This document shows positions 9,762 through 17,963 of a DNA stretch of 64,000 bases, one piece after another. Both the position numbers and the translations under genes were made by a program. The stretch is from JAFLBI01 sp964616465. GTDB taxonomy: Bacteria > Bacteroidota > Bacteroidia > Chitinophagales > Chitinophagaceae. Where the stretch lies: assembly GCA_964616465.1 (NCBI GenBank), contig CAZTTO010000003.1:1-64000 (forward strand). The letters are read 5' to 3'. Within the stretch, counting starts at the first letter, position 1, and each line of letters starts with the position of its first letter. The notes beneath the pieces are model-generated. The model had not been told where the DNA came from and searched no databases. It was given only the letters and a program-made list of their open reading frames with translations.

Positions 9762-10727
9762 CTAAGCTTTATGTATGATATTCTTCATAATTAAATAATT
9801 TTTACTCCTTTGCTTTATAATAAGTAACCATAATGTTGGAAAGCGTCTAAAACTAAAATCCAGAATTATGGAATATTTTACTGAATATAGAACAGGTACA
9901 TCCATTAACACATTAAAGAGATGAATTTTTATAAACCTATATAAATCAGTTTTAAATTGACTTTTGAATATGTGTTCCTTTGTAGTGTTACTAACATATT
10001 TTTTTAAAAAATTACCATACTTCATTAATGAGTTTAACTTTATTGTGTAGTTTTCATAAGAGTTACTAGAAATATTTTGTTTACTTAAACGCCAATAGAC
10101 TTGTGAATTTTGAAGACTAAAAATTAAACTGTTTTTTGTAAAAATCAGCCAACTAATATCATCAGCACCCCATGCTAATGGTAAACTATAAAATCCACCA
10201 AATTCATCAAATACTTTTCTTGAAAAAATGTATTCTACAACAAATGAAACGGCTTTTGATTTCAACTTTGCTTGAATAACTTCTAACATGGTAGTTTCAT
10301 TACTTTTTAAGTTTGCTTTCCATATAACGTTACCTAATTCATCGATAACGCTAACTGGTATTCTGTAGACATTACTTTTTCTATAATGTAATGATATCTC
10401 ATTGAAAAAGCTTTCAACACATTTAGGTGACATATAATCATCATCTCCAAACAACCATATCCAAGACTCACTGGTTAATTGTACACACCTGTTCCAGTGT
10501 GCTACCAAATCTGTTCCTCCTAGATTTTTTTCGAATTTGTGATAGTGATAATTAATGACCCCATCTAATTTCCTTAAAAGATGAATGGGCGATTTAGGAC
10601 TTGCATCATCAAAAATGTATAGGGTAAAATTTTTGTTTGTTTGATTATATATAGAATCAAGGCATTGCTCAAAAAAAGTATACTTATAATAAGGAATAAT
10701 GATGGCCAGTGTATGTTGTTCACTCAT
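9762..10727 (-). CDS. Glycosyltransferase family 2
   Basis: A 321-residue GT-A glycosyltransferase. It begins AIIIPYYKYTFFEQCLDSI, has IFDDASPKSPIHLL and the DxD-type metal site WIWLFGDDDYMSP near residue 95, and a later WGADDISWLIF acidic patch. The C-terminal ~80 residues are basic and hydrophobic. The gene overlaps the WbsX-like gene upstream by 4 bp. It belongs to the most A/T-rich stretch of the locus (roughly 9.7-18 kb), which suggests that this block was acquired separately from the more G/C-rich flanks. Confidence 0.83.
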   Translation of the reverse strand: MSEQHTLAIIIPYYKYTFFEQCLDSIYNQTNKNFTLYIFDDASPKSPIHLLRKLDGVINYHYHKFEKNLGGTDLVAHWNRCVQLTSESWIWLFGDDDYMSPKCVESFFNEISLHYRKSNVYRIPVSVIDELGNVIWKANLKSNETTMLEVIQAKLKSKAVSFVVEYIFSRKVFDEFGGFYSLPLAWGADDISWLIFTKNSLIFSLQNSQVYWRLSKQNISSNSYENYTIKLNSLMKYGNFLKKYVSNTTKEHIFKSQFKTDLYRFIKIHLFNVLMDVPVLYSVKYSIILDFSFRRFPTLWLLIIKQRSKNYLIMKNIIHKA

Positions 10728-11794
10728 TTTCCAAAAACCTTATCAATTACTTCAAGGTATTGTTTTCCCCATTTTTGACAAGGCTCTAAATGACAACCCT
10801 CTGCCCACTCATTCCAAGCGTTTATAAAAACAAAATTTTCACTCTCAGAATATGGAATAAAAGTATCCTTTACATGTTTACACCACCTATAGAACAACTC
10901 TGGAGTTGAGCTTTTAAATATGACACCATTCCTTGCTTTACGAGCTGTGTTGTCCCACATTGGTGTTATACAAGGAAACTTCTTATAAGTAGATAGTGGC
11001 CTTTCTATGTTGATTTTCACTAAATCTTCAAACTCATAAATCCGATGCATTTTATAAACAGACTCTTTGATTCCTAGTTTTGTAAGCGCTCGGTTTACCA
11101 AGGTATCCGTTTTCCTTTTAGGTAGTCTATCCCACTTCGGTTGAAATTCCATCGCTGCATCAAACTGAATGGATGTTGGTTCAATATCACTTAAAAAAGA
11201 TTCTACTCTTATAAAATAAATACCAGATAATCCATGTTCTTTAGCTAACCGATTCCAAAGAAGCACTCTATTATCTAAGTCTTCCATTATTTCTGTTCTG
11301 TATATAACCAAAACAGGCTTTCCATTTACTTTTATATATCTATCGTCTTTAAAAAAGGGTAGCAAATAATCAAAATGGGCAGTATCATCTTCTTTTGAAT
11401 AAACCTGCTTTAGTAAAATATCATTATTATTTCCATCCCATCTTCTTGTCCAGTTTTCATTTGCCCAGCAAAGCATATAAGGGAAATCAATTTCTGCACT
11501 TTGTAACCACTGCTCAATAGGAAGATGAAGCACTTTTTTTCCAGAAAACCAATAGTGATAAAACATAAATCCACCTATTCCATGACTTTTTGCTAATAAT
11601 GCCTGCTCTCGCATAACAGAAATAAGTCTTAAATCATAAAAACCCAAATCAGATGGAAGATGAGGCTGATAATGACCAGAGAATAAAGGCTTAGCTTTTG
11701 TTACATTGGTCCATTCTGTAAATCCTTTGCCCCACCATGCATCGTTTTCTGGAATTGGATGAAATTGTGGAAGGTATATAGCAATTGGTTTCAT
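10724..11794 (-). CDS. WbsX-like glycosyltransferase/GH99-like protein
   Basis: A 356-residue protein of the WbsX family, found in O-antigen and capsule loci; its fold is related to glycoside hydrolase family 99 (endo-mannosidase). The full set of family signatures is visible: IAIYLPQFHPIPENDAWWGKG-type opening, FTEWTNVTKAKPLF, GFMFYHYWFSGKKVL, ENWTRRWDGNNND, and INAWNEWAEGCHLEP near the end. Biochemical function is not firmly established for the family; both transfer and trimming of glycans have been proposed. It starts 4 bp from the methyltransferase upstream and overlaps the GT2 downstream by 4 bp. Confidence 0.85.
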   Translation of the reverse strand: MKPIAIYLPQFHPIPENDAWWGKGFTEWTNVTKAKPLFSGHYQPHLPSDLGFYDLRLISVMREQALLAKSHGIGGFMFYHYWFSGKKVLHLPIEQWLQSAEIDFPYMLCWANENWTRRWDGNNNDILLKQVYSKEDDTAHFDYLLPFFKDDRYIKVNGKPVLVIYRTEIMEDLDNRVLLWNRLAKEHGLSGIYFIRVESFLSDIEPTSIQFDAAMEFQPKWDRLPKRKTDTLVNRALTKLGIKESVYKMHRIYEFEDLVKINIERPLSTYKKFPCITPMWDNTARKARNGVIFKSSTPELFYRWCKHVKDTFIPYSESENFVFINAWNEWAEGCHLEPCQKWGKQYLEVIDKVFGK

Positions 11795-11798
11795 CCGC

Positions 11799-12575
11799 TT
11801 ATATCTTTTTACTCACTATTACTTCATTAAATTCTGCTGCAATGCCCTTTTTAATGTCATATATATACTCAATAGATGATTCTAGATTGGAATGCTCTTT
11901 AATATAATCAATGATATCGTAGCCCCAGTGCATTGTAACAGGTGATCCAGAATCATCAACAGGGTTGCCATGATATTCTGGCTCAAATAAAAAATTAGGT
12001 GATCCGTCAGCATTCAAAGTTGCCCACTTTTGTGATGGCTTAAATTTATTAACTAAAGGGGTAGTAAAAATATGAGCTCCTCCCGGCTTTAATACCCTTG
12101 CAATTTCTTTAAACGCTTTATCGGGATGATAAATATGTTCCATAACGTCTTGGGAAATGAAAATATCAATAGAGTTAGTTTCGAAGGTTAATTGCTCAAT
12201 ATTTTCACAGCGTATTCCATTAAAATAGCTACCTGGAGTTTGATTAGGAAAAAATTGACTTTCAGAATATTGCTGAGCAGTTGCCAATTTTATACTTGCA
12301 CCTCTTTTTACCGGCGATGTCTCATGAATATTCATGTTTCTCCAGTTTGGATAATTAGCTTCTATCACTTCCATCAACGCCCGCTCTCTTGGTATAGAAT
12401 TACAATTCTTGCATATTAGGTGATCTCTTAACCAATTACTTTCTGAATAAAAAGTTGTAACACTATTACAACAAGTACACTTTCCTCCATAGTTTACAAA
12501 ATACAATTCATTTCGAAAAAGGCCATTTAAAATAAAACGGATTTTCTTTATTGTGCTTTTTAAAATAGGAATCAT
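11799..12575 (-). CDS. Class I SAM-dependent methyltransferase with zinc-ribbon-like N-terminus
   Basis: A 258-residue methyltransferase (type 11 domain). The N-terminal part has four cysteines spaced as a zinc ribbon (CTCCNS and LICKNCNS) followed by IPRERALM. The catalytic half shows IDIFISQDVMEHIYHPDKAFKEI, ARVLKPGGAHIFTTP and a late MHWGYDIIDYI segment typical of this group in glycan loci. Its start shares one base with the stop of the upstream gene. Substrate unknown; methylation of a glycan or of a lipid-linked intermediate is the plausible role. Confidence 0.78.
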   Translation of the reverse strand: MIPILKSTIKKIRFILNGLFRNELYFVNYGGKCTCCNSVTTFYSESNWLRDHLICKNCNSIPRERALMEVIEANYPNWRNMNIHETSPVKRGASIKLATAQQYSESQFFPNQTPGSYFNGIRCENIEQLTFETNSIDIFISQDVMEHIYHPDKAFKEIARVLKPGGAHIFTTPLVNKFKPSQKWATLNADGSPNFLFEPEYHGNPVDDSGSPVTMHWGYDIIDYIKEHSNLESSIEYIYDIKKGIAAEFNEVIVSKKI

Positions 12576-13897
12576 TAGTCCTTTTTATTAATTATTTTGT
12601 TAATTTCTTCCGAATAATCAAAGTCATTATTCCCAAATACATATTCTAAGTCTTTAATTATATCAGCCTTTGAACATTCTGGTTTATGAAAGGCTAATCT
12701 TTCTAGAGAAGATAAATCAGTAAAAAAATATTGTGGACCAGGTAAATTAATTAGTAATTCATCTAAATATCTAAAACACAAAACGCCTTTTCTTAAAATA
12801 CTATAAATTAAGGTAGTGGTGTGACAACAAAAGAATTCATGCCTTTCAATTTCATTGTCATTAAACTCTCTGTACTCAATTATTTCTTCATCAATTTCAA
12901 GTATATGTTTTCTATATTCGTTTAATTGATTTGTTGGATGGTAATAAACTGTCAATTTATAATTTTTGCTTTTGGCAAAAGAAATTGACAAGTTTAAAAG
13001 TGCTTGATTGGATAAGAAAAAATATTCACTACTAAGTAAAACGCCAAAGCTTTGATTTTCAATTGATTTTTCTAAAAAATTTACCTCTTTGTTATATCTA
13101 GGATGGTTTGAGCCAGATATTATCATTTTTGTTTGTACAGGAAGTACTTTACTATATTGATCAATTGTATATTGACCCCATACAAAAAAATATTTTGATA
13201 TAAGATTTAAATAGTTCATTGCAGGTTGAATAAATACATTGTCATTCACTGCAAAATAAACTGCGTGCTGTTGAGTGATTGTTATTATATTTTTATAGTT
13301 ACATAATTGTGTACCTAAATTTCCATAGCGCTTCATATCATAAAATGTTATAAAGACATCGGGCTTATTACATTTAGTTAAACACAACTTTAAGTCGTAA
13401 TAAAATCTTTGAGATTCAAGAATCTTTATTATGTAATATAAAAATGACTTAAGGGGATAATTGTGTTTTCTTAAAAAGACACTCAAAAACATATAAACTA
13501 AAACTAGAGTCTTTTGGAATAAAAGACTCATATCTACTCTTTCGTCATAAACTGCATTATATTTAATTATACCTACATTTTTTCCAAAAATTTTACTGAT
13601 AAAAAAATTTGATTGCAAGAAGTAGTCTTTCCTAAATTCTTCTGGCTCTAAATATATTATTCTTGATTTACTATTAACTTCCGAAAAACTGTAAATTCTT
13701 TTTGACTTAAATAAAACATTAAAACACTTTTTTACTAAAGTATGTGTACTTTGAATATTTATGTAGTAATCAACATAGTGCTTATTATATGCTATTTCGT
13801 TTGCTATAACTTTTGAATAATCTATATTATTATAAGAAAATGCCCAAGTAGAGATTTCATTTTGAACATTTTCTTTATACTGACTGCCAATTAACAT
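12575..13897 (-). CDS. Putative GT-B glycosyltransferase of the surface-polysaccharide locus
   Basis: A 440-residue protein I do not recognise with certainty. It has no signal peptide. Residues ~190-240 contain KPDVFITFYDMKRYGNLG and ITITQQHAVYF; residues ~250-285 contain YFFVWGQYTIDQYSKVLPVQTKMIISGSNHPRYN, which resembles the hinge region of GT-B transferases of the CDP-glycerol, Kdo and capsule-initiation type (VWG...G.P+.). The end holds FCCHTTTLIYSILRKGVLCFRY, matching the C-terminal donor-site helix of those enzymes. It is the first gene after the predicted CMP-sugar pathway, across a 239-bp gap, so it is a candidate for the transferase that uses that donor. Fold assignment is moderate; substrate is inference. 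Confidence 0.5.
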   Translation of the reverse strand: MLIGSQYKENVQNEISTWAFSYNNIDYSKVIANEIAYNKHYVDYYINIQSTHTLVKKCFNVLFKSKRIYSFSEVNSKSRIIYLEPEEFRKDYFLQSNFFISKIFGKNVGIIKYNAVYDERVDMSLLFQKTLVLVYMFLSVFLRKHNYPLKSFLYYIIKILESQRFYYDLKLCLTKCNKPDVFITFYDMKRYGNLGTQLCNYKNIITITQQHAVYFAVNDNVFIQPAMNYLNLISKYFFVWGQYTIDQYSKVLPVQTKMIISGSNHPRYNKEVNFLEKSIENQSFGVLLSSEYFFLSNQALLNLSISFAKSKNYKLTVYYHPTNQLNEYRKHILEIDEEIIEYREFNDNEIERHEFFCCHTTTLIYSILRKGVLCFRYLDELLINLPGPQYFFTDLSSLERLAFHKPECSKADIIKDLEYVFGNNDFDYSEEINKIINKKD

Positions 13898-14136
13898 TTA
13901 CTAAATAAGATAATTTCCTTTGAGTAAGAATCCTTTTATGTATTTCTTAAAACTATAGTAAGCATAAGCCTCATTAAAAGAAAGTAATAAGAGTTGCTTT
14001 TTGGTTTTGCCTTGTAAAAACTGTTAATAAATTAAGCTATAAGCTATTAAAAATTATAAGACTCTATTTATATGGAGTTACCGTTTTAGATAACTCGTTA
14101 TAAACAGCTTTTTTCTTCAATAAACTCCTTTAATTT
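13898..14136. other. A/T-rich gap between the CMP-sugar block and the glycosyltransferase block
   Basis: This 239-bp stretch between two same-strand genes holds no open frame of note. It is strongly A/T-rich, and all other gene junctions upstream in the locus are overlaps or short gaps. It marks the boundary between the conserved export plus sugar-acid genes and the variable glycosyltransferase genes. I see no convincing hairpin terminator or -7 box in it; it may be the join where a serotype-specific block was inserted. Confidence 0.4.
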
Positions 14137-14796
14137 TTAGAACTCTTTATGATCCAATAAAATTTTACTGATGGGTACTCCATTTGAAATTTTATTTTTT
14201 ATTTCTAACTCTTCTTGAGCAGCCTTATTAACTCTAATTATTAATTCAGTTAGAATTTCCTTTGGTATAAATACAACTGCATCGGAGTCAGCAAAAACAA
14301 AATCACCGCTTTTTACTTTAACATTTTCAACTTCAATTTCACTGTCTGGCTCTTCAACTCTTCCTCTTCCTTTTATATCTACAGGTGTATACCCTTTTGC
14401 AAAAATTGGAAAATCAATTTTCTGAGTATAAAATGTGTCTCTTGTTAGTCCATCAATAATTACTCCTTCTATACCAACTTCTTCTGAAAGTCTAGACATT
14501 AGTTCACCAAAATATGCAAATTTCTTACTGCCACTTACTACCATAACTTCGCCACTTCGTAAAGAGCCCAAAAAGCCTAAACCTAACTTAATTTGCTCGT
14601 CATCTGTTTCTACTTCTACAACTTTAATTGTTCTTACCTCACCAAAAATTCTTGCACGACCATTATTCAGTTTCCAATCTGAAACTACCTGGTTTTTGAA
14701 TCCCATCTTGTCTAGTTCATCAGAAAAAATACCTGAACAATATTCTTCTTCACATTCAGCTAAAAAGTATTTATTAAACAATGTTTTCATATTCAA
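14137..14796 (-). CDS. RraA-family aldolase/decarboxylase-like protein
   Basis: A 219-residue member of the RraA / HMG-CHA aldolase family. These are metal-dependent class II pyruvate aldolases or oxaloacetate decarboxylases; some members bind RNase E instead. The catalytic signature is present: AYFGELMSRLSEEVGIEG followed by IIDGLTRDT (D115, R119, D120), so an enzymatic role is likely. It overlaps the CMP-synthetase/phosphatase gene upstream by 4 bp and is thus part of the sugar-acid block. An aldolase for a 2-keto-3-deoxy acid fits the neighbours well (making, trimming or recycling a ulosonate), but that role is inferred. A second ATG two codons in is an equally possible start. Confidence 0.75.
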   Translation of the reverse strand: MNMKTLFNKYFLAECEEEYCSGIFSDELDKMGFKNQVVSDWKLNNGRARIFGEVRTIKVVEVETDDEQIKLGLGFLGSLRSGEVMVVSGSKKFAYFGELMSRLSEEVGIEGVIIDGLTRDTFYTQKIDFPIFAKGYTPVDIKGRGRVEEPDSEIEVENVKVKSGDFVFADSDAVVFIPKEILTELIIRVNKAAQEELEIKNKISNGVPISKILLDHKEF

Positions 14797-15953
14797 ATAT
14801 CTAAATATTGATCGATAAACTCTCTTACACAGCCTTCACCACCATTTTTTGATAGTATTATATGGCTATTGCTTTTAACTACTTCAATAGAGTCATTTGG
14901 ACAAGCAAATAGTCCTACTTCTGACACTAAGCTCAAATCATTGATATCGTCTCCCACATAAGCAATTTGGCTTAAAGTGCATCCATATTCATTGCACCAT
15001 TCTTTTAAAACTTCGATTTTAGACCTACTTCCTACATAAACTTTATCAACTTTTAAATGGTTAGCCCTTTCTTGAATTAGTTCAACATTTTTCCCATGAC
15101 TTAGAAATCCTACTTTTATTCCTTTTTCAATGACTTTTTTTATTCCAATACCATCTTTAGTATTAAACTTTTTAAACTCATCTCCACTTTGAGAGTAATA
15201 CATGCCCCCGTCTGTTAATGTGCCATCAATATCTAAAACCAACATTGTTGGTTTGAACTTTTCTTTCATTAGTAAACTCTCAACCCCCTCTGTATAAATA
15301 CTATTCAAACCCAATCCCTTTGCAACAGTTCTAGCAAACTCAAGATCAGCTGGATAATCTATATCAATTGCTTCAAATTTATCGAGTGAAATAAGTGTTG
15401 GGTTCAATCCAACTCTCGTCTTATATTTCAGAATTGACTCTTTTGTAGTGACATATAAACCCATACCTTCAATTGTACTAATGGGCAGAGTAAAACTATT
15501 TGGTAGGTTTAAAAGATCATATTTGGGCTTACCATTTTCCCACATGTAAAAGTGCTCGCTAATTACACCTACTGCTGAATCAAATTCACCTGAAACAACT
15601 GAATCAATTGCCTTTTTCAAAGTCTCCTCTTTTAAGAAAACCATAGGTGGCAAATGTTGTACATATATATCTGCATCAACATTTGATACTTCCCAGAGCA
15701 TAAATTCATTTCCATTTGTAGCATTAGAAGCTAAACTTTCTGGTCGTTTTATTGTTCCAAATCCATGCTTTTGAGCAAGTGCTAAGATTTCTTCTGAATC
15801 GCTATCTACATATATATCCTCTTTGGGCAAACACCTGTTTAAGTTATTAGCTGCCCACAAGAAGAGAGGTAATCCTAAAACTTTTTGCAAGTTTTTTCCC
15901 GGTGTGCGAACACTTCCTCCTCTAGCAGGAATAAAACCAACAATCTTTTTCAT
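14793..15953 (-). CDS. CMP-ulosonate cytidylyltransferase fused to KdsC-like phosphatase
   Basis: A 386-residue fusion. Residues 1-~228 are an acylneuraminate/Kdo-type cytidylyltransferase (IPARGGSVRTPGKN at 8-21, YVDSDSEEI at 48-56, DIDYPADLEFA at 197-207). Residues ~235-386 are a KdsC-like HAD phosphatase (LDIDGTLTDGG at 240-250 with nucleophile D241 and D243, FNTKDGIGI at 263-271, YVGDDINDL at 332-340, GGEGCVREF near the end). It can thus remove a phosphate from a ulosonate-phosphate and activate the product with CTP. The usual LQPTSPLR substrate strip of NeuA is replaced by VQHLPPMVFL, hinting at a different sugar. NeuA-HAD fusions are known; the pairing with a DAHP-synthase-type gene is not one I recognise. 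Overlaps RraA by 4 bp. Confidence 0.87.
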   Translation of the reverse strand: MKKIVGFIPARGGSVRTPGKNLQKVLGLPLFLWAANNLNRCLPKEDIYVDSDSEEILALAQKHGFGTIKRPESLASNATNGNEFMLWEVSNVDADIYVQHLPPMVFLKEETLKKAIDSVVSGEFDSAVGVISEHFYMWENGKPKYDLLNLPNSFTLPISTIEGMGLYVTTKESILKYKTRVGLNPTLISLDKFEAIDIDYPADLEFARTVAKGLGLNSIYTEGVESLLMKEKFKPTMLVLDIDGTLTDGGMYYSQSGDEFKKFNTKDGIGIKKVIEKGIKVGFLSHGKNVELIQERANHLKVDKVYVGSRSKIEVLKEWCNEYGCTLSQIAYVGDDINDLSLVSEVGLFACPNDSIEVVKSNSHIILSKNGGEGCVREFIDQYLDI

Positions 15954-15954
15954 T

Positions 15955-16956
15955 TTAAATTATTTTTCTGCCAATTGCAGCCGCAATTGGATGTAAAGAA
16001 TTATACATTTTTTCAAATTCGTCAAGGTTTAATTGCTGAGAAGCATCTGATTTTGCAATTTTTGGGTTTGGATGTGTTTCAATAATTAAACCATCTACCC
16101 CCATTGCCGTACAAGCCCTAGTTAAATCTGGAACTCCATAAGAATACCCCATAGCGTGAGATGTGTCTAAAATGACCGGTAAATTTGTATATTCTTTAAG
16201 ATATGCTACACCACATAAATCTAATGTAAAGCGCGTCTTGGTTTCAAATGTCCTAATTCCTCTTTCACAAAGCATAACATTTGGATTACCTAACGACAAT
16301 ATGAATTCAGCTGCTTGTACAAATTCTTGAAGTGTTGTTCCAAATCCACGTTTTAATAAAACAGGTTTCCTTGATTTTCCACAAGCGTTCAAAATTCCGT
16401 GATCATACATTGCTTTAGCTCCAACTTGAATTATGTCAGTATGCTCAATTACATCATTTATGTGTGTAGAATCTCTGGCTTCTGTTATGACTAACATATT
16501 TAGTTTTCCTCCAGCTTCCTTCAATAATTGAATACCTTTTAATCCCAACCCTTTAAAAGTATAGGGCGATGTTCTTGGTTTATACGCACCTCCTCTTAAA
16601 ACTTTTACTCCTAATTTGTTTATAAACTCAGCTACTTGATTAATTTGACTCTCTGATTCTATTGAACAAGGACCAGCAATCATTAATGTGTTATTTGAGT
16701 TGCCTCCAATTTCTAGTTCGTCTGAAAGTTTTATTGTTCGGGTATTTGGAATATATTTTTTGCTTGCAAGTTGTATGTCTGTTTCAAATAAAAAGCTTTT
16801 AAAAACATATTCTTTGAATTTATCATCTATTTCTTTTATGCTGGATGATGTAATTATAACATACTCACTTGAATCAGAAATACAGAATGCATCATAATGT
16901 TCAACAATTTGATTGACAACTGAAATTTCAACATCTTTTTTTACATGAATGATCAT
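15955..16956 (-). CDS. DAHP-synthase-family (type I beta) 3-deoxy-ulosonate-phosphate synthase
   Basis: A 333-residue enzyme of the family that condenses phosphoenolpyruvate with an aldose phosphate. Residues 1-~85 look like the ferredoxin-like regulatory domain of type I beta DAHP synthases; the TIM barrel follows. Metal ligands are retained (C97 in AGPCSIES, H267, E293 in IIETHP, D304), as is KPRTSP at 126-131, the erythrose-4-phosphate motif; Kdo8P synthases have KANRSS there. Departures from housekeeping DAHP synthase are GAKAMYD at 179-185 (usually GARNMQN), DTSHAMG (usually DPSHATG) and SDASQQL (usually SDGxQSL). Its place between an epimerase and a CMP-synthetase says it serves the polysaccharide, not aromatic amino acids. 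Product most simply a 3-deoxy-heptulosonate-7-phosphate or close relative. Confidence 0.8.
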   Translation of the reverse strand: MIIHVKKDVEISVVNQIVEHYDAFCISDSSEYVIITSSSIKEIDDKFKEYVFKSFLFETDIQLASKKYIPNTRTIKLSDELEIGGNSNNTLMIAGPCSIESESQINQVAEFINKLGVKVLRGGAYKPRTSPYTFKGLGLKGIQLLKEAGGKLNMLVITEARDSTHINDVIEHTDIIQVGAKAMYDHGILNACGKSRKPVLLKRGFGTTLQEFVQAAEFILSLGNPNVMLCERGIRTFETKTRFTLDLCGVAYLKEYTNLPVILDTSHAMGYSYGVPDLTRACTAMGVDGLIIETHPNPKIAKSDASQQLNLDEFEKMYNSLHPIAAAIGRKII

Positions 16957-17963
16957 AAACTTCCTTTTATTAATTGATTAATTGATACTACTCCTAATAA
17001 TTGCTTCTTTTTATCAACTATTGGTAAAAACATAATTTGTTTATTATTTTTTTTAATTATTTCTAACGCATCACTCACATATGACTCTTCATGGATATAA
17101 AGTGGGTTTTTATTAAGCATATTCTCTACCGAAACTTTATTTAGGTCATCTATGTTTTTTAAAAACTCTCTGCGCAAATCGCCATCAGTTATTATCCCAA
17201 ATAAACAGTTGCTATCATTTGTTATTAAACAAAAAGCCATTTTATATTTAGTGATTGTTTCAATTACGTTTGAAAGTGTGAGATCATTAGAAGAAATAAT
17301 AGGTAGCTGATTTATACGTATCATAAAATCAGTTACTTTAAAGTGCAAGCCACCAATATCTGATTTCAGTTTTGATAATGCGACTCCTAGTTCTTCGGCT
17401 TTTAATAAATAAGATCCCGAAATACTGCAATCAACTTTTAAGTCTCTTAATTTAGCTGCAACTAAATCATTTACTCCACCATCTACATAAAGCGCTTTAG
17501 TGGGATATTTTTTCTTAAATTCAGTTACTCTTTGATAAGTTTTTTCATTAAATGAACCTCCACTTTCACCAGGAGTAGTAGTCATTAGCAAGCCAAATGC
17601 AAAGCCTTCTTTAAAGTACGAATCAAAAATATCAACAGGAGTATCATTCATTATAGCAATTCCAATGCTAGAGTTAATGTCATCTGGTATAATTATCTTT
17701 TCATTTGAGTTTTCATGCTGAAAGCAAACAAATTCAATTTTATGCTCTTTTATTTTTGAATAATATTTTGAAGGCTTTTCAGTTATGATATGTAAATCTA
17801 TAGGTGTCCTAGATATTTTTCTGATTTTTTCTATGTCGTCAAAAACCTTCATTTCGTCCTTACAATCAACATGTAAAAAATCAACATGATAGGAATCTAA
17901 CTCTACAACAATTTCTTCAATACTTTTAGTTGGATTTGAATAAATAGAAGCGGATATTTTCAT
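16953..17963 (-). CDS. Ribulose-phosphate 3-epimerase domain fused to a CBS pair
   Basis: A 336-residue fusion. Residues 1-~200 form a ribulose-phosphate-3-epimerase-like TIM barrel with the metal residues in place: H31 and D33 in FLHVDCKD, H58 in DLHII, D161 in YVDGGV, and phosphate-site motifs TTTPGESGG (128-136) and SGSYLLKA (182-189). Residues ~209-336 form two CBS motifs; GIITDGDLRREF and QLLGVVSINQLIKG closely match the CBS pair of arabinose-5-phosphate isomerases (KdsD/KpsF), where the partner is a SIS domain. The protein therefore looks like a KpsF whose catalytic domain was exchanged. It probably supplies a pentulose- or other ketose-phosphate to the synthase encoded next, with which it overlaps by 4 bp; the CBS part may sense nucleotides. 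Confidence 0.83.
   Translation of the reverse strand: MKISASIYSNPTKSIEEIVVELDSYHVDFLHVDCKDEMKVFDDIEKIRKISRTPIDLHIITEKPSKYYSKIKEHKIEFVCFQHENSNEKIIIPDDINSSIGIAIMNDTPVDIFDSYFKEGFAFGLLMTTTPGESGGSFNEKTYQRVTEFKKKYPTKALYVDGGVNDLVAAKLRDLKVDCSISGSYLLKAEELGVALSKLKSDIGGLHFKVTDFMIRINQLPIISSNDLTLSNVIETITKYKMAFCLITNDSNCLFGIITDGDLRREFLKNIDDLNKVSVENMLNKNPLYIHEESYVSDALEIIKKNNKQIMFLPIVDKKKQLLGVVSINQLIKGSL

Noticed and set aside
15955..16956. Housekeeping aromatic-pathway DAHP synthase (aroF/aroG) or Kdo8P synthase (kdsA)
   Set aside because: The KPRTSP motif argues against KdsA; the genomic context and altered GARN, DPSH and SDGxQSL motifs argue against a plain aromatic enzyme. The name DAHP synthase is kept only at family level.
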